From positions 3,286,001 through 3,350,000 of the forward strand of contig NZ_JAFBCF010000001.1 of assembly GCF_016907535.1 (NCBI RefSeq): DNA of 64,000 nucleotides, read 5' to 3'. Shown here piece after piece: positions 6,684 through 17,500 of the stretch (positions are counted from its first letter, which is position 1; the number at the start of each line of letters is the position of its first letter). A program made the position numbers and the translations under genes. Source of the stretch: Microlunatus panaciterrae. GTDB taxonomy: Bacteria > Actinomycetota > Actinomycetes > Propionibacteriales > Propionibacteriaceae. The notes beneath the pieces were generated by a model. The model saw nothing but the letters and a program-made list of their open reading frames with translations, made no database searches and was not told the DNA's origin.

Positions 6684-8834
6684 CTCGCGCAGAATGGCGG
6701 ACGAACCTCGCGAGTTGACCTGGATGATTGGGCGGCCCCCGCGGTGGTCCTTGATGAAGTTGGTCGCGGCATGCTTAGCCGATGCCGCAACCATGACGAA
6801 TACGTCGGCGTTTGCACTGAGGGCCGCCAGTTGCTGACTCCCGTCATGCTCAGCCGTCGTGCGTACATCAATGCCTGGGATAAGCCGCCGAAGGACCTGC
6901 GCGGCACGGGTAATCGCAGACTCGGTGAGCGAATAGAGCACGACGACCGAAGCTTCAAGATGTCGGTAGGCCGCGGCGGGGTCTGCGTCTGAAGTCTGAA
7001 CCTCGAAGTCGACGGGCAGGCTGGTTGCCAACTCCTCGGCGACCAGGCGAAGTCCTTCGATATCAGCGAGGCTGAGGCTGGAGCGCACCGGCCGCAGAAC
7101 CTCGAGCGCACAGTAGAACAATCGAGTCTTGGCATCCAATGCGCGTGCTTGGGGACTCGTCGTTGCCGCCTGCAGGACGTCGACCGTCCAGTGCGCAGTG
7201 ACGGCGGAGGTTCCCGCCCGCAGGATGTCTTCTGTCCACAGCAGCGAGGAGGCCAGAATGTCGGCCCCTGGGCCGGACGCAGACGTGTACTCCAGGAGTG
7301 CGACTGTCTGAACCCGGATGCCCGCGGTGTTCTTTTCGCTGACGGCAAAGCCCGCGAGTACTCGTTCGCAGAGTTCGGCGCCGTCGACGGCCGCGAACAG
7401 TGACGAATGCGCTGCCATGAATGCACCGCCATGGTCTCCGAGCCGAGCCAACGTCTCTTCATCCAAGGAAGCTAGGCGGTTCGCGACGGTCGCATGGTCG
7501 AGCGGCGCCCAATCGGCGCTGACGCTGAAGTCGACCGCTGCGCCTGGGACATCGTTAGCTTCCAATGCGTCAAACCAGCCGAGCCATCCGAGGTTCCGTT
7601 GCGGGTTGAGGAACCCGGCCAGCCACTCCAGGTCGGCCCGGACGACGACATCGTCTTTGCGCGACTCCTCGTGAAGCCCCGAAGCCTCGACGAACGTCGC
7701 GACTTCGGCAGCTAGTTGGGGATCCTCCAGTTCGCGAATGCATCCGAGCAGCAGGGCGGCAGTGGTCGACGACGGTGTCTCGGCAAGGCCGGCGACGACT
7801 GCGGCAGCGAACTCGCCTTCCGCGATGAGGCGGTGGAGTTCGTCTGTCGGCGTGACCGTCGCCGGATCCGACGTGTCTTGAGCCAGCGTCTCAGGAGGTT
7901 CGGCTTCTGGCGTGATCAGCAGGCGGAGGGGGTTCGCCAACGTTGGCGAGAATGACTGAGCCTCGTCGGCCAACCGATCAAGCGTTGCGGTTGCGGCGCC
8001 TCGCAACTTCGCGAGCATGAACTCGACCAGCAGCGCCGGTCGAGCCTGTGTCGCGCCTCCCGTCGCGAGCGTCCGGAGACCGGCCGGGATCCGGTTGGCA
8101 GCCTCGAGCAAGGCTGCTCCGTCACCGGAGGTGTCAGCCGACTCCAGGTAGAGTTCGTAGACCGCGTTCTGAAGCAGTCGGGTGATCCCGAGTGGGCGAC
8201 GCAGTTGGAGGACGTGCTCCAGGTCTTGGTCGGCGAAGATTGCAGCCGTGTCCCCAAGCCCCGCGTATACCCGCAAGCGGAGGAATGCGAGGTTCGACTG
8301 GTCGAGATCAGCGGAGGCCTCAAGTTCCCGGAGGCACGCGAGGGCAATCCGACGATCTCGAGCGCCGATTGCGTGGCCTAGGTCGTCGAGGACCTCGACC
8401 GTGGTTCGAGGTGCGTCGAACTCCGAGCGCGGACGCTTCCACACCATCTTGGAGAGCACGAGGAGCGTTTGACGTACTTCATCACGAGACGCCGCACTGC
8501 CGCGTGGGAGTACCTCAAACCGCAGAGGTGGTACGTCCGTTGAGGCTAGAACAATATCAAACGGATCCTGGGGGTACAGGCGCCCTCGGCTTCTTGGCAG
8601 GTCGCTGAACGTAGGGCCAATCCAGGCGTCCAGGAGCGTGAGCAGTTCCTTCCGTTCCCGCAACGTGGGCGCGAAGCCGTACCAGTAAAGGTTTCTGTTG
8701 GTCACCCTCGGCAGGAACGCGATCTGTCCACGTCTGATGGCATCTAGCCAGTTCTCGATCGATGTCTCGTGCTCGGGCGGCAGCCGTGCGGGGGTGATGT
8801 CGTTGCCCGAGCCGAAGAACTCCTCAGCCTGCAT
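6669..8834 (-). CDS. dpdD: DpdD, Dpd system protein with DUF2325-like C-terminus
   Basis: A 721-residue protein, the last gene of the dpd operon. I chose the ATG at 8834, which has GAAGG 8 nt upstream, over the GTG at 8843. Either way it overlaps the 3' end of dpdK. Most of the chain is helical and repeat-like. The last 80 residues (RLIPGIDVRTTAEHDGS, NADVFVMVAASAKHAATNFI, RGSSAILREL) look like a Rossmann-type DUF2325 domain. DpdD belongs to the presumed restriction arm of 7-deazapurine DNA systems; its biochemistry is undefined. The name rests on position after dpdK and on this C-terminal pattern. Confidence 0.8.
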   Translation of the reverse strand: MQAEEFFGSGNDITPARLPPEHETSIENWLDAIRRGQIAFLPRVTNRNLYWYGFAPTLRERKELLTLLDAWIGPTFSDLPRSRGRLYPQDPFDIVLASTDVPPLRFEVLPRGSAASRDEVRQTLLVLSKMVWKRPRSEFDAPRTTVEVLDDLGHAIGARDRRIALACLRELEASADLDQSNLAFLRLRVYAGLGDTAAIFADQDLEHVLQLRRPLGITRLLQNAVYELYLESADTSGDGAALLEAANRIPAGLRTLATGGATQARPALLVEFMLAKLRGAATATLDRLADEAQSFSPTLANPLRLLITPEAEPPETLAQDTSDPATVTPTDELHRLIAEGEFAAAVVAGLAETPSSTTAALLLGCIRELEDPQLAAEVATFVEASGLHEESRKDDVVVRADLEWLAGFLNPQRNLGWLGWFDALEANDVPGAAVDFSVSADWAPLDHATVANRLASLDEETLARLGDHGGAFMAAHSSLFAAVDGAELCERVLAGFAVSEKNTAGIRVQTVALLEYTSASGPGADILASSLLWTEDILRAGTSAVTAHWTVDVLQAATTSPQARALDAKTRLFYCALEVLRPVRSSLSLADIEGLRLVAEELATSLPVDFEVQTSDADPAAAYRHLEASVVVLYSLTESAITRAAQVLRRLIPGIDVRTTAEHDGSQQLAALSANADVFVMVAASAKHAATNFIKDHRGGRPIIQVNSRGSSAILRELSEG

Positions 8835-9348
8835 GACCTGCACCTTCGTAGAGAGCGTTGTACGCGATCCGAACTTCCGCGATCGCGTGAGGGTCGCGCG
8901 TCAACGTGACGCCCTCTGCGTTGACCGCCTGTCCGAAGTACGTGAAGTTCATGGATCCCTGAAGGTGGAATCGGTCACCCAAGATGCCCTTGTCGTGGAG
9001 GTTGGGATGGATTCTCACTGCCGGTTTGGCGCCCAGTCCGCCGACATTCTCGAGTCGCTGACGGGCAACAACGTTGCTCTCAACATTGCGAGTCAGGACG
9101 CGAACATCGCTGCCACGACGAGCCAGTTCGATCAAGACCTCCGTCAGCCGGATCCTTCGCGACGGGAGGCCTGGCAAGACGGTCTTGAACTGGCCCGCTG
9201 TGTTGTCGATGACCTCGATGTCGGAGATCCAAGGCGACAGAACCCACAGTTGCCCGGAGGGAACCAGCAGTTCCGTGATGAGCAGGTTCTGCATCAGGTC
9301 GTTTAGAACGCGGGTCTGTCCGCGGCCCGAGGTCGTGATCCGTCTCAT
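8824..9348 (-). CDS. dpdK: DpdK, phospholipase D-like protein
   Basis: A 174-residue protein with one complete HKD motif, HxKxxxxD at His118-Lys120-Asp125 (LHDKGILGD), followed by GSMNFT (residues 131-136), as in PLD-superfamily nucleases. A single motif implies a dimeric active site. The N-terminal part (LWVLSPWISDIEVID) matches the usual strand-helix lead-in. It starts in a 4-bp overlap with the dpdJ stop and overlaps dpdD. In Dpd loci the PLD protein is the best candidate for the DNA-cutting subunit. That is inference from the superfamily, not shown for this gene. Confidence 0.88.
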   Translation of the reverse strand: MRRITTSGRGQTRVLNDLMQNLLITELLVPSGQLWVLSPWISDIEVIDNTAGQFKTVLPGLPSRRIRLTEVLIELARRGSDVRVLTRNVESNVVARQRLENVGGLGAKPAVRIHPNLHDKGILGDRFHLQGSMNFTYFGQAVNAEGVTLTRDPHAIAEVRIAYNALYEGAGHAG

Positions 9349-12300
9349 GCCGACACCTCAGCGAGTTCGAGTGTGACGAGCACGTCGCCATTCGCCCGAT
9401 GGTCGATCTCCACGACTCGGGGATACACGTTGAGGTATTCGGTCACTACTGGTTCGACACACACACCCACGAGCAGGTCTGCGAGATCCCGGGCCTGCTC
9501 TGGGGTGGCCAGAACCTGTGCGGAGCCACGCTGTGCCAGGGTCTGCCGGACGCGATTTCGGAAGTCGCCGGTCAGCGGGAGCGGAGGATCGCCCGCTGAC
9601 GCGAGCGATCGCAGAACCTCGGGTGCCGCAGGCAAGTTCTCGGCAAAGGGATTCCACACGTTCAATTCTTCGGCACGGAGTTGCCAGCCGCGGGGCCAGA
9701 GCAGGCTTTGTACCGCATCCATGCGCTGGCGCTCGCTACCTCCGCCTGTGAGGACCAAACCAGAATCGAGGTCGGAGCGCGTACGCATCAGGTACGCCCA
9801 GGTGCGAGGCGGGATCTCGACACCGAGCCGCCGCTCTTCAGACTTCCACTCGGTTGTTACAGTCGCCAACGTCGCGTCAGTCGATGGTGTTGAACCCGGC
9901 CGAAGAACGCGGCTTGCTAGTGAGGAAACGACGGACTGTTCGGCGCCGTAGATGCCTGATTGGCGAAGGCCATCCCTGATCCGCCCGAGCGCCTGGACGC
10001 GCGTTACCTGATCAGGCGCAGATCGAAAGTCGTTGACGAGGCCAGACCAGGTGGCGTCCGTTGCCATGAGGTCGATTACCCGCTGAAGGTGGCTGTCAAC
10101 GAGTTCGTACGTACTGGGCTGCGTAGCTCGGAGGATGAGCCGAAGGAGTCGACGCGGATCGGGGCGGACGCGCGCTGCGAGGGCTTCGACGAATCCGCCG
10201 CCGCCGATCGACGACTCGGACAACCAAATCTCGCCGGCCCGCGGCCTGCCGTCGGCGTCATATCCGGGCTCGATGTCAACGATGACGCTTTCAGGATCGT
10301 GTTCCGGGCAGATCTGTCTCGCCGCAGCAAGCGTCGCGTGTCCAAGCGTCGAAAGCGTCCGCTCCCGGAGCCAGTGGCTGAAAGTTGCGGGCTCGGGAGA
10401 CCAGTATTGCGGCGCCAAGGCGTCGAGTCGGGCCGCGATCGCGGGGTCCTTGAGTGCTTCTTTGAGCCGAGCGCCCATTCGTGACAGCACCGCGGACTCT
10501 GACTCGATCACGCTGGAGGCTCTGAACATGGCGTCGAGGGTTTCGTCGAGTTTGTCGTCAAACGAGTCGTGGATCGTTGCGTAAGCCTCCGCGAGCGTGC
10601 TCTGGTCACGTACTGACGTGGTGAGCAGCATGGCCTCTAGGCACTGGTGCAGCCAGTCGATCCGGAAGCTATTCAGGGAGCCCAGTAACTCATCGTCATT
10701 GAGCAGGACGTGCTTGAACCAGGCACTGCGCAGCCCGGGCAGGAGGTCGGCTGGGATGGCGATGTCCTCCGGCAGTTCCACTCGGATGCGCAATCCGTCC
10801 ACGTCAAAAGTGGAGCCCATCGCTGCCGGTTGGCCATGAAGCGTGAACCGTGATCGTACTCGCTGCTCAGTGCCGTCCTCGAGGTTCAGGGTGGCATCAG
10901 CGCTCACGGCCGCACGATGGACATTGACGTGAGCGTTCTGAGCATGCACGAAGAAGCGAGCGTCCCTGATCAGGCGCCCGACAGGGTCGGCCGTTGGCAC
11001 GCGGATGATCAGGCCGGTCCCCGTTTCGATGAACTGCGACCGCCATTGCATCGTTGCGTTGGACGAGTCCTTCACTGCCTTCGGCGGTAGCTCGACTACG
11101 ACCTGATCGGGGCGAACCACCGTTGTGGTCGTCGGTGTGCCGTCGATGTCGACGGTGCAAGGTTCCTCGACTCCGAAGACCGGCAGGATTGTGGTGAGCT
11201 CAAGCACAGGTTCAGCAACGCCGATCGGAACGGGAATCCAGTGGCGGTGCTCGAGATTCCGAGTTGCGAATCGGCGTGAAACGCGACCAGGTGCGTACTC
11301 GCGGAGCATCTGGCCGAGACCCATCGCCTGGAGCTCTCGGTCGGTATCCCGGTCCGACTGGGGCGGAATGCTCACGAAGGTCTCGGGCAAAGCTAGTTCG
11401 CTGAAGAGGTTCATCGGGAAGAAGTCGGGCAGGGGATTGCCACCCATGAGATCGCGAAACTCGTGGACTCCGCTGGCCTCTGCCACGCTCCAGTTGTGGA
11501 GGAGTCGGCGACGCAACGTAGGGATCGCCTGAAGCAACAGTGGCCTCGGCGGATGCCACAAGACCTCGTTGGCCTCTGAGTCGGACAGGCCGAGTGCGTT
11601 CTGCACCCACGTGCGCAGGCTTCGCTGACGGTCCGGATCGCGGAGGGCATCGTTCAAGATCTCAACGGCCTTGAGTTGAGTCTCGCGGCCCGGCTTGGCG
11701 AAACTGTCGGCCGGCTTCTGGCCAAGGGCGGTCCAACCGATTGTCGTTCTCGGGACGCCCTGTTGCCGAAGCTGACTTGTTAGCCAATCGATCATCGCGA
11801 TGGTGGCTTGCATGCGTAGTACGGCTCGGTTGCGGATCGGGAGCACGAGATCAGGCAGCACGGGATCAAACAGGGTGTCCCACGACTCGTACGTCGCGCG
11901 GTCGCGGCCGTAGTCGGACAGCACGACTGCTGTGTAGGGCCGCATGGTCCGCTTGCGTCCCGCTCGCCCCTTCCGCTGAAGGAAGGCGGCTACCCCGCGA
12001 GGTGCTTTGTGCTGAATGACTACGCCGACGTCGGGGTCGTCGAAGCCAACTTCGAGTGAGGCTGTCGCGACGATCAACTGGCTGTCGGCAGTAACGCCTG
12101 AGTCTTGGGACGTGGTTCGACTAACGCGCAAGCCCTCGCCGATAGTCGCGAACTTGTGACCGATAGCGGTCGACAGATCCCAGAGTTGACCCGCGCGGCG
12201 CTGTTGCGTGACATCGCCCCCGTTGGGGTTGGCGCGTACTGACGCGAGAGGAGCTTTGAAGGACTTGGGCTTCCCGAACGCGTACCGCTGCCCCTCCGCG

Positions 12301-13841
12301 TCAAGGAGGTACGAGAAGAGACGGTTGGTGACATCGAGGTCGTCCGTGAAGACGAAGGCCTTCGTTCCGTAAATACCGGATGAGATCCGACTCGCCGGCT
12401 CATCCTGCGCCCGCGGGAGCAGCATGGATGTCTGGATGGTGGTGGATAGTACAGACGCGCCGCTGGTGGGATCGCTGCGGAGGGCGAGCAAGTATTCCGC
12501 GCCCTCGTACTCCAACTCGTCGGCATCGGGCGTGATGCTGGTGACGAGTTCGTCGTCGACCCCGGTCAGGTCTGCCATGTGGCGGATCGGGCTCGACAAC
12601 GTCGCAGAAAGACCGACGAACGTAATGGGAGTTTGAATGCTGTGGTGCCACCGGCGGAGCACCATCGCAGCCTGTGCGCCGGTGGTTCCGTCGTAGGTGT
12701 GAATCTCATCGAGGAGCATCATCCGAGGCTTCTTGCCGACCGGCACGTCGATGCCCAAAGGTCGCGTGAGGTTCAGATCGGAGAGACCGCGATTGAGCAT
12801 CTCGGTAGTCACGAAGAGCAGGTCGGGAGGGGACTTCTGCATTGATTGCCGGGTAAGGACGACCTGGTCCTGTCCGAACGAGCGCCGGCAGGTAGCGCAA
12901 ACGAGGCGTTCGACCCCGGCATCGATGTCTTCGTTCGGCCAGACGAGTTCGCCTCCACATTGGGCGAAGCCATCACCGGGACAGCGCATCTGCGGGGAAG
13001 CCATGCCTTGGGGGCGCTTTCCCCAACCGCGATGGGGAAGCCTTACGTTCTTCGCACTCGTGGGCGTGCTGGCGTAGAGGGCGCCGATCGTCATCGATCG
13101 TCCAGTGGACAGCTTCCACAGATCGTCGAGTCGGCAAGCATGGGCGAACGCCGTGTCCAGTTGATCCTTCAGCAGTTCGGTCCGGGGATAGACGGCTAGG
13201 GCGCGGGTCCATGCGGAAGGGTCCGTGATGCCGGCCAGGTAGCTGAACGCAGGGAGGTAGAACGCGTTTGTCTTTCCGCTTCCGGTTCCGGCACCGACCA
13301 CGGTGGCTGTTGTGGACTGACTCTGCAACGCGGTCAAGATGTGCCTCGTAGCGCGGACCTGGAACCCTCCCAAGAGGTCATGCTTGCCATCGCGTTGGGT
13401 TAGGACCCCAAGCACCCCTCGATACGCGTCGATGGGGCCAACGACCCCTTCGAGAGCCGTGGTCCAGGGGTGATCGCGCTTTGGGTAGAAGCGGGGCCGG
13501 CGTGCGTAGCGGAAGTCGGAGATCAGATTGGTCCCCGATTGCCAGGTCTGGCCGAGGAAGGTCTGTCGCAGTCGCGCCACCAAGCGGATGGTCTCGCCGT
13601 TGCGGGTACGCCAACGGCCTGGCGACGCGCTTGAGTCGTGCACGAGTAGCGCGCGCGCAGTCATTGCCTCAATGACGTCGTCTGCACTCAGATCCCACTC
13701 GTGGCTGGAAGTGAGTTCGTCGCCGATCACCTGACGAAGTTCATCCGTGCTGAAGCCCCCGTCGACGACGCCCCAGCACAGCAGTGGATCCTCGAGGGAC
13801 TCGAGTCGGTCAAGCATCCTGGTCAGCAGCGCCGGGTTCAT
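9345..13841 (-). CDS. dpdJ: DpdJ, large DEAD/DEAH-type helicase
   Basis: A 1498-residue superfamily 2 helicase. Walker A is GAGTGSGKT (residues 183-191) and motif II is DEIH (378-381). Motif III is SAT within FVGLSATLS, and motif VI is QRKGRAGRKR near residue 630. A four-cysteine zinc site (C287, C295, C315, C318) is inserted between motifs I and II. The C-terminal 700 residues have no motif I recognise. The overall plan is that of the large DpdJ/DrmA-like helicases of DNA-modification defence loci. The ATG overlaps the dpdI stop by 4 bp. Presumed role: ATP-driven translocation on unmodified DNA in the restriction complex. Confidence 0.88.
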   Translation of the reverse strand: MNPALLTRMLDRLESLEDPLLCWGVVDGGFSTDELRQVIGDELTSSHEWDLSADDVIEAMTARALLVHDSSASPGRWRTRNGETIRLVARLRQTFLGQTWQSGTNLISDFRYARRPRFYPKRDHPWTTALEGVVGPIDAYRGVLGVLTQRDGKHDLLGGFQVRATRHILTALQSQSTTATVVGAGTGSGKTNAFYLPAFSYLAGITDPSAWTRALAVYPRTELLKDQLDTAFAHACRLDDLWKLSTGRSMTIGALYASTPTSAKNVRLPHRGWGKRPQGMASPQMRCPGDGFAQCGGELVWPNEDIDAGVERLVCATCRRSFGQDQVVLTRQSMQKSPPDLLFVTTEMLNRGLSDLNLTRPLGIDVPVGKKPRMMLLDEIHTYDGTTGAQAAMVLRRWHHSIQTPITFVGLSATLSSPIRHMADLTGVDDELVTSITPDADELEYEGAEYLLALRSDPTSGASVLSTTIQTSMLLPRAQDEPASRISSGIYGTKAFVFTDDLDVTNRLFSYLLDAEGQRYAFGKPKSFKAPLASVRANPNGGDVTQQRRAGQLWDLSTAIGHKFATIGEGLRVSRTTSQDSGVTADSQLIVATASLEVGFDDPDVGVVIQHKAPRGVAAFLQRKGRAGRKRTMRPYTAVVLSDYGRDRATYESWDTLFDPVLPDLVLPIRNRAVLRMQATIAMIDWLTSQLRQQGVPRTTIGWTALGQKPADSFAKPGRETQLKAVEILNDALRDPDRQRSLRTWVQNALGLSDSEANEVLWHPPRPLLLQAIPTLRRRLLHNWSVAEASGVHEFRDLMGGNPLPDFFPMNLFSELALPETFVSIPPQSDRDTDRELQAMGLGQMLREYAPGRVSRRFATRNLEHRHWIPVPIGVAEPVLELTTILPVFGVEEPCTVDIDGTPTTTTVVRPDQVVVELPPKAVKDSSNATMQWRSQFIETGTGLIIRVPTADPVGRLIRDARFFVHAQNAHVNVHRAAVSADATLNLEDGTEQRVRSRFTLHGQPAAMGSTFDVDGLRIRVELPEDIAIPADLLPGLRSAWFKHVLLNDDELLGSLNSFRIDWLHQCLEAMLLTTSVRDQSTLAEAYATIHDSFDDKLDETLDAMFRASSVIESESAVLSRMGARLKEALKDPAIAARLDALAPQYWSPEPATFSHWLRERTLSTLGHATLAAARQICPEHDPESVIVDIEPGYDADGRPRAGEIWLSESSIGGGGFVEALAARVRPDPRRLLRLILRATQPSTYELVDSHLQRVIDLMATDATWSGLVNDFRSAPDQVTRVQALGRIRDGLRQSGIYGAEQSVVSSLASRVLRPGSTPSTDATLATVTTEWKSEERRLGVEIPPRTWAYLMRTRSDLDSGLVLTGGGSERQRMDAVQSLLWPRGWQLRAEELNVWNPFAENLPAAPEVLRSLASAGDPPLPLTGDFRNRVRQTLAQRGSAQVLATPEQARDLADLLVGVCVEPVVTEYLNVYPRVVEIDHRANGDVLVTLELAEVSA

Positions 13842-14548
13842 CGCAGGTGCACCTTGAATCGATCGACGATGCCAAGAGCACGGAGCTTCTCGAGACGATC
13901 AGCCGTGAACCAGGTCAGTGGCACGCCGGACGGCTCCTGAGACCCCACGATGCCCTCGGCGATATCGGCGTCAACCACCTCTCCGATTTGTTCGCCGCAA
14001 CGGTGGATCGACTCGATGGCGTCTCGATACTTCTGAACCGCACCGCGGTCCGGGATCAGCCTGCTGGTGACTGTGAGCAACCGGGCGCGCGCCGTCTCCA
14101 GAGCATCGCGAATCTCCTCGACGTCAACACCGCCCTGCGCCAGTGCGTCGATGAGATCGCCATTGACCGCTGGCGGGGGCTGACTCACATACGTCTGCCA
14201 CGTGCCTGCGACGAGAGCGCGTAGTTCCTTGGCGTACTTCTCGGCTGACCGGACGCGTTCCTTGGCGAGGTCGAGATTCTGATCCATTCCGAGCGACGGA
14301 ACCTCAGTCGCCAGCACACGGAGACTCTCGGCTACCTGGGATGCATCCTGTTCGCGGCCCGCCGGCAGTTCAACATCGAGTTGCTCAACCTCACTCAGCG
14401 CGACGTTGAGCGCGGGCAACTCCGCCAAAGGCGGTGCGAGGCGTGCACTGAGATCTGCGAGTTGTCCTGTCCGGACCTTGACCTGGTGTTCGTCGTTGGC
14501 GACGTCGGCGTGGGCACGCAGATCCTGGATGGTGCTGCGCAGGGTCAT
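13838..14548 (-). CDS. dpdI: DpdI, coiled-coil Dpd system protein
   Basis: A 236-residue mostly helical protein with heptad-like stretches (SEVEQLDVELPAGREQD, AKERVRSAEKYAKELRALV), suggesting a coiled-coil subunit. No catalytic motif is visible. It is wedged between dpdH and dpdJ with 4-bp overlaps on both sides, which implies coupled translation and probable complex membership. The name is given by position between the ATPase and the large helicase. Confidence 0.75.
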   Translation of the reverse strand: MTLRSTIQDLRAHADVANDEHQVKVRTGQLADLSARLAPPLAELPALNVALSEVEQLDVELPAGREQDASQVAESLRVLATEVPSLGMDQNLDLAKERVRSAEKYAKELRALVAGTWQTYVSQPPPAVNGDLIDALAQGGVDVEEIRDALETARARLLTVTSRLIPDRGAVQKYRDAIESIHRCGEQIGEVVDADIAEGIVGSQEPSGVPLTWFTADRLEKLRALGIVDRFKVHLR

Positions 14549-17500
14549 GCGAGTTCCTCTGGTCCGGATGAATCTTCGGTTGCTGGGGTCGAGATTGAGT
14601 CGGCCATGGCCGTGAGGTCGGCGATCAGTTGGTCGCGTGCCTCAGCGTATTCGCGCTGCACGTCAGAGGGGCTGCCGTTGCCAAGGCTGTGCTCAAGCAG
14701 GCGCACGGTTTGACGGGCCATCCGGAGCCAGGTATCCACTCGCCGCGCTGGCTCGTCCCAGTCGCCATTCAGGACCTGGAACTTCTCCTCAATCGTGAGT
14801 TGATCCCAGCGACTCAGCTCAGCAAAGGTGGCCTCGACCTTGCGTTGGTCGCCGGGCCTGACAGCCTTCGCTGCGGCTTGGAGGTCGGCTGGATTGATCC
14901 CGCCTGGCAGCGCGCCGGCGTTTGCTCGCTCGTTCACGAGGACTAGAAGTTCTGCGGCGACGTCGGCAAGCTCGCCTCCGAGGTCGGAGAGATCGGGAAC
15001 CAGGTTCGAAGCTTCGGCGTGCAAGGAGTCGATTGACGCGAGCCGGGCCTCGATGGTCGAGACCGAGGACTTGACCAGGTCGGGTGTCGACTCCGGCCAG
15101 GGCGCGCCCGCGGCCCCGCTCCGGACGACCTTGGCCACCTTGTGGAGGTCCAGGGCAAGGGGCTTGCCGGAACCCTGGCTGTAGGAGGCGTGACGGAGCA
15201 GTCGCTGTTGGAGTTGGCCGCGGCCGACGCGAGTCACGCTGTTACCGCTGCCGGCACCGTCCACCAGGAAGCCGTGGAGGGACCTGAGACCGGCTCTCGA
15301 CTCGAGATCTGTCCGTGCAGGGATTGGGGCGAAGAGGGCTCGGATCCGACTGGTGGTGTCCGACTTGAACGCATCGGCGATTCCGAGCGCTCGTGCAATG
15401 TTGAGTAGCACTTCGACGAGCCGAGCCAGTTCGGTGTCATCGTTGGGACGCTCCGGCGGGAGGATGGTGCCACCCACCCTCGTTGCCCATCGGTCGATGG
15501 CAGTCTCGGTGAGCCTCTGTAGACGCTCTCCGTCCGGCACTTCTGCCCAGTTGTTCTTGTGGTTGGCCCATGCGAGTGCCCGCAGCGCTCGCATGTCTTC
15601 TGGGTTCGATCGGTCCATCGGCAAGACAGCGCCAGCGATCTTCGCTTGGCTGAACTCGACCATCTTCGCTTCGAACCCTGGTGCGAGGGCCTTGTCGTTG
15701 CCCCACAGACTGTCGCCGCCGTAACCGTCGTCGAACGCGAGTCGCTGTCGAACCGCCTGGAAGACGATGTTTCGAAGGTCGTTAATTTCGCCTTGCAGGA
15801 TGTTGCCGGTTGCGAGCCAGCCATCGACGGCCTTGACGAGCGCCGGACCCGCAGCGACTGGTTGTGGAGTCGGGGTGGGAGTCGGCGAAGGCTGGGTGGG
15901 CGTAGACGGACGGGGGTCCACGATCGGCGGTTTCGGATCGTCGAGACCGTTGATCGGCGTGACTTCGAAGGCGTCATGGATCGTCGGCGCGAGGTTTACC
16001 GCGCCCGCCCCTGAGCCCCAAAATCGGACGAGCCGAACGCGACGTTCGGAAAGTTCCTCGTCTCCGGGCGACCGCAGTTTGAACTGGTCCTCGATGTTCG
16101 CCAGGCGGTCGCTCGCACCGGACCGGAAGTCATTGGCGAAGCCATAGCTCGGGAAGCGGCCATTGTCAATCTCGGCCTGATCACGATGCAGCACCGGCCG
16201 AAGGACACGGGTCAGCACGTTGCGAGCCACGAAACCGCCGTCCGTGGATTGGCTCTTGATGGCGCGGTCGAGGGCGGCGGTGTTGAACGGGAAGAGGCCG
16301 TAGCCGTCAACCTGGCCGAACGATGAGTGGCATTCCGCGTTGACGGGGCACTGTTCGCAGGCGTTGGGTACCTCATCCCCGCCTGCATGTGCTGCATCGA
16401 GCTCCGTTGCCCCGACTCGAACGGCGTTGAGGTATCGACCCGCGAACCCTGCTGGCTGGAACGACGCACCCCTTCCGTCGGGTAGGTCGAGATCAAAGAC
16501 TCGGTACGTCCTCGTGTAGACAGTTTCCGGCATCTGATTGATGAAGTAACCGGTGGTGACGGCCATTACGACTCGCATCGGACACAGCCTCTGCGCCTCA
16601 GTAGAGATGAGCGTGATGGCATCGATCAGCCCACCCTGGATGCCTTGGAAGATCGAGAAGTCCTCGATGAGCACCAATAGCTCGAGGCCCTGCTTGTCCA
16701 TCTCCACGCGGACGTCGGTGAGGATCTGCTTGAGATCGTCGCCGCCCACGCCGAAGACCTCGCTCACGGACGGGCCGAGTTGCTCGTTGATCATTCTTGC
16801 GGCGAGTTCACGAAAGGAGCGTTCGCTGGTCAGCGCGCCGGCGACCTCGCGTGCGGCCTGGCCGGCCCGGTTGACGTCGTCAACAGAGAGGTTCAGGTCG
16901 TCGGCGGTGAAGCCGAAGGCATCGTCCTTGTCCTCATCGCCCTTCCCGGACAACTTCTCGCGCACAAGGCGGGCGATGGGCCCGTTCTGGTCGAGGAGTC
17001 GGCTTCGGAAGACGTCGTCGCCGAAGAGCGCCGGAAGGCCACCGGGAGAAGCGAGATACGCGCGGAGTTCGATCTCCTCGGGTGACCCGTCGGTGCGATT
17101 CCCACGTGTCTCGATGTTCACTGCTAGTGCGTTGCGCAGTTTCAATTGTGCGGTCTTCTCGTCCGCGGCGGCATCGACTGCGGTCGCGACCTTTGCCCGG
17201 AGTTCGTCGGCCCGCTCGCCGCTTGCGTGTTCAAGGATCAGTTCGAGGATCCCACGCAGCGACATTCGGTGCTTGGGGACGAAGATCAGGCGGGTCGATT
17301 CCTTCGTTTCCAGGTGAGCTCGTAGCCACCGGACGAGGTGGGACTTGCCTGTTCCGGACTTGCCGAGGATGGGAATGATCGGCTGGTCCGCAGGCTGCTC
17401 CTGTACAGCACGAAGCAAGGAGCGTTCGTCAACCACCGCGCCGCCGCGGGCGTTGTCCACCTGGTCACGCTGGGTGATCGGGATGGTGCTGTGTGTGGCT

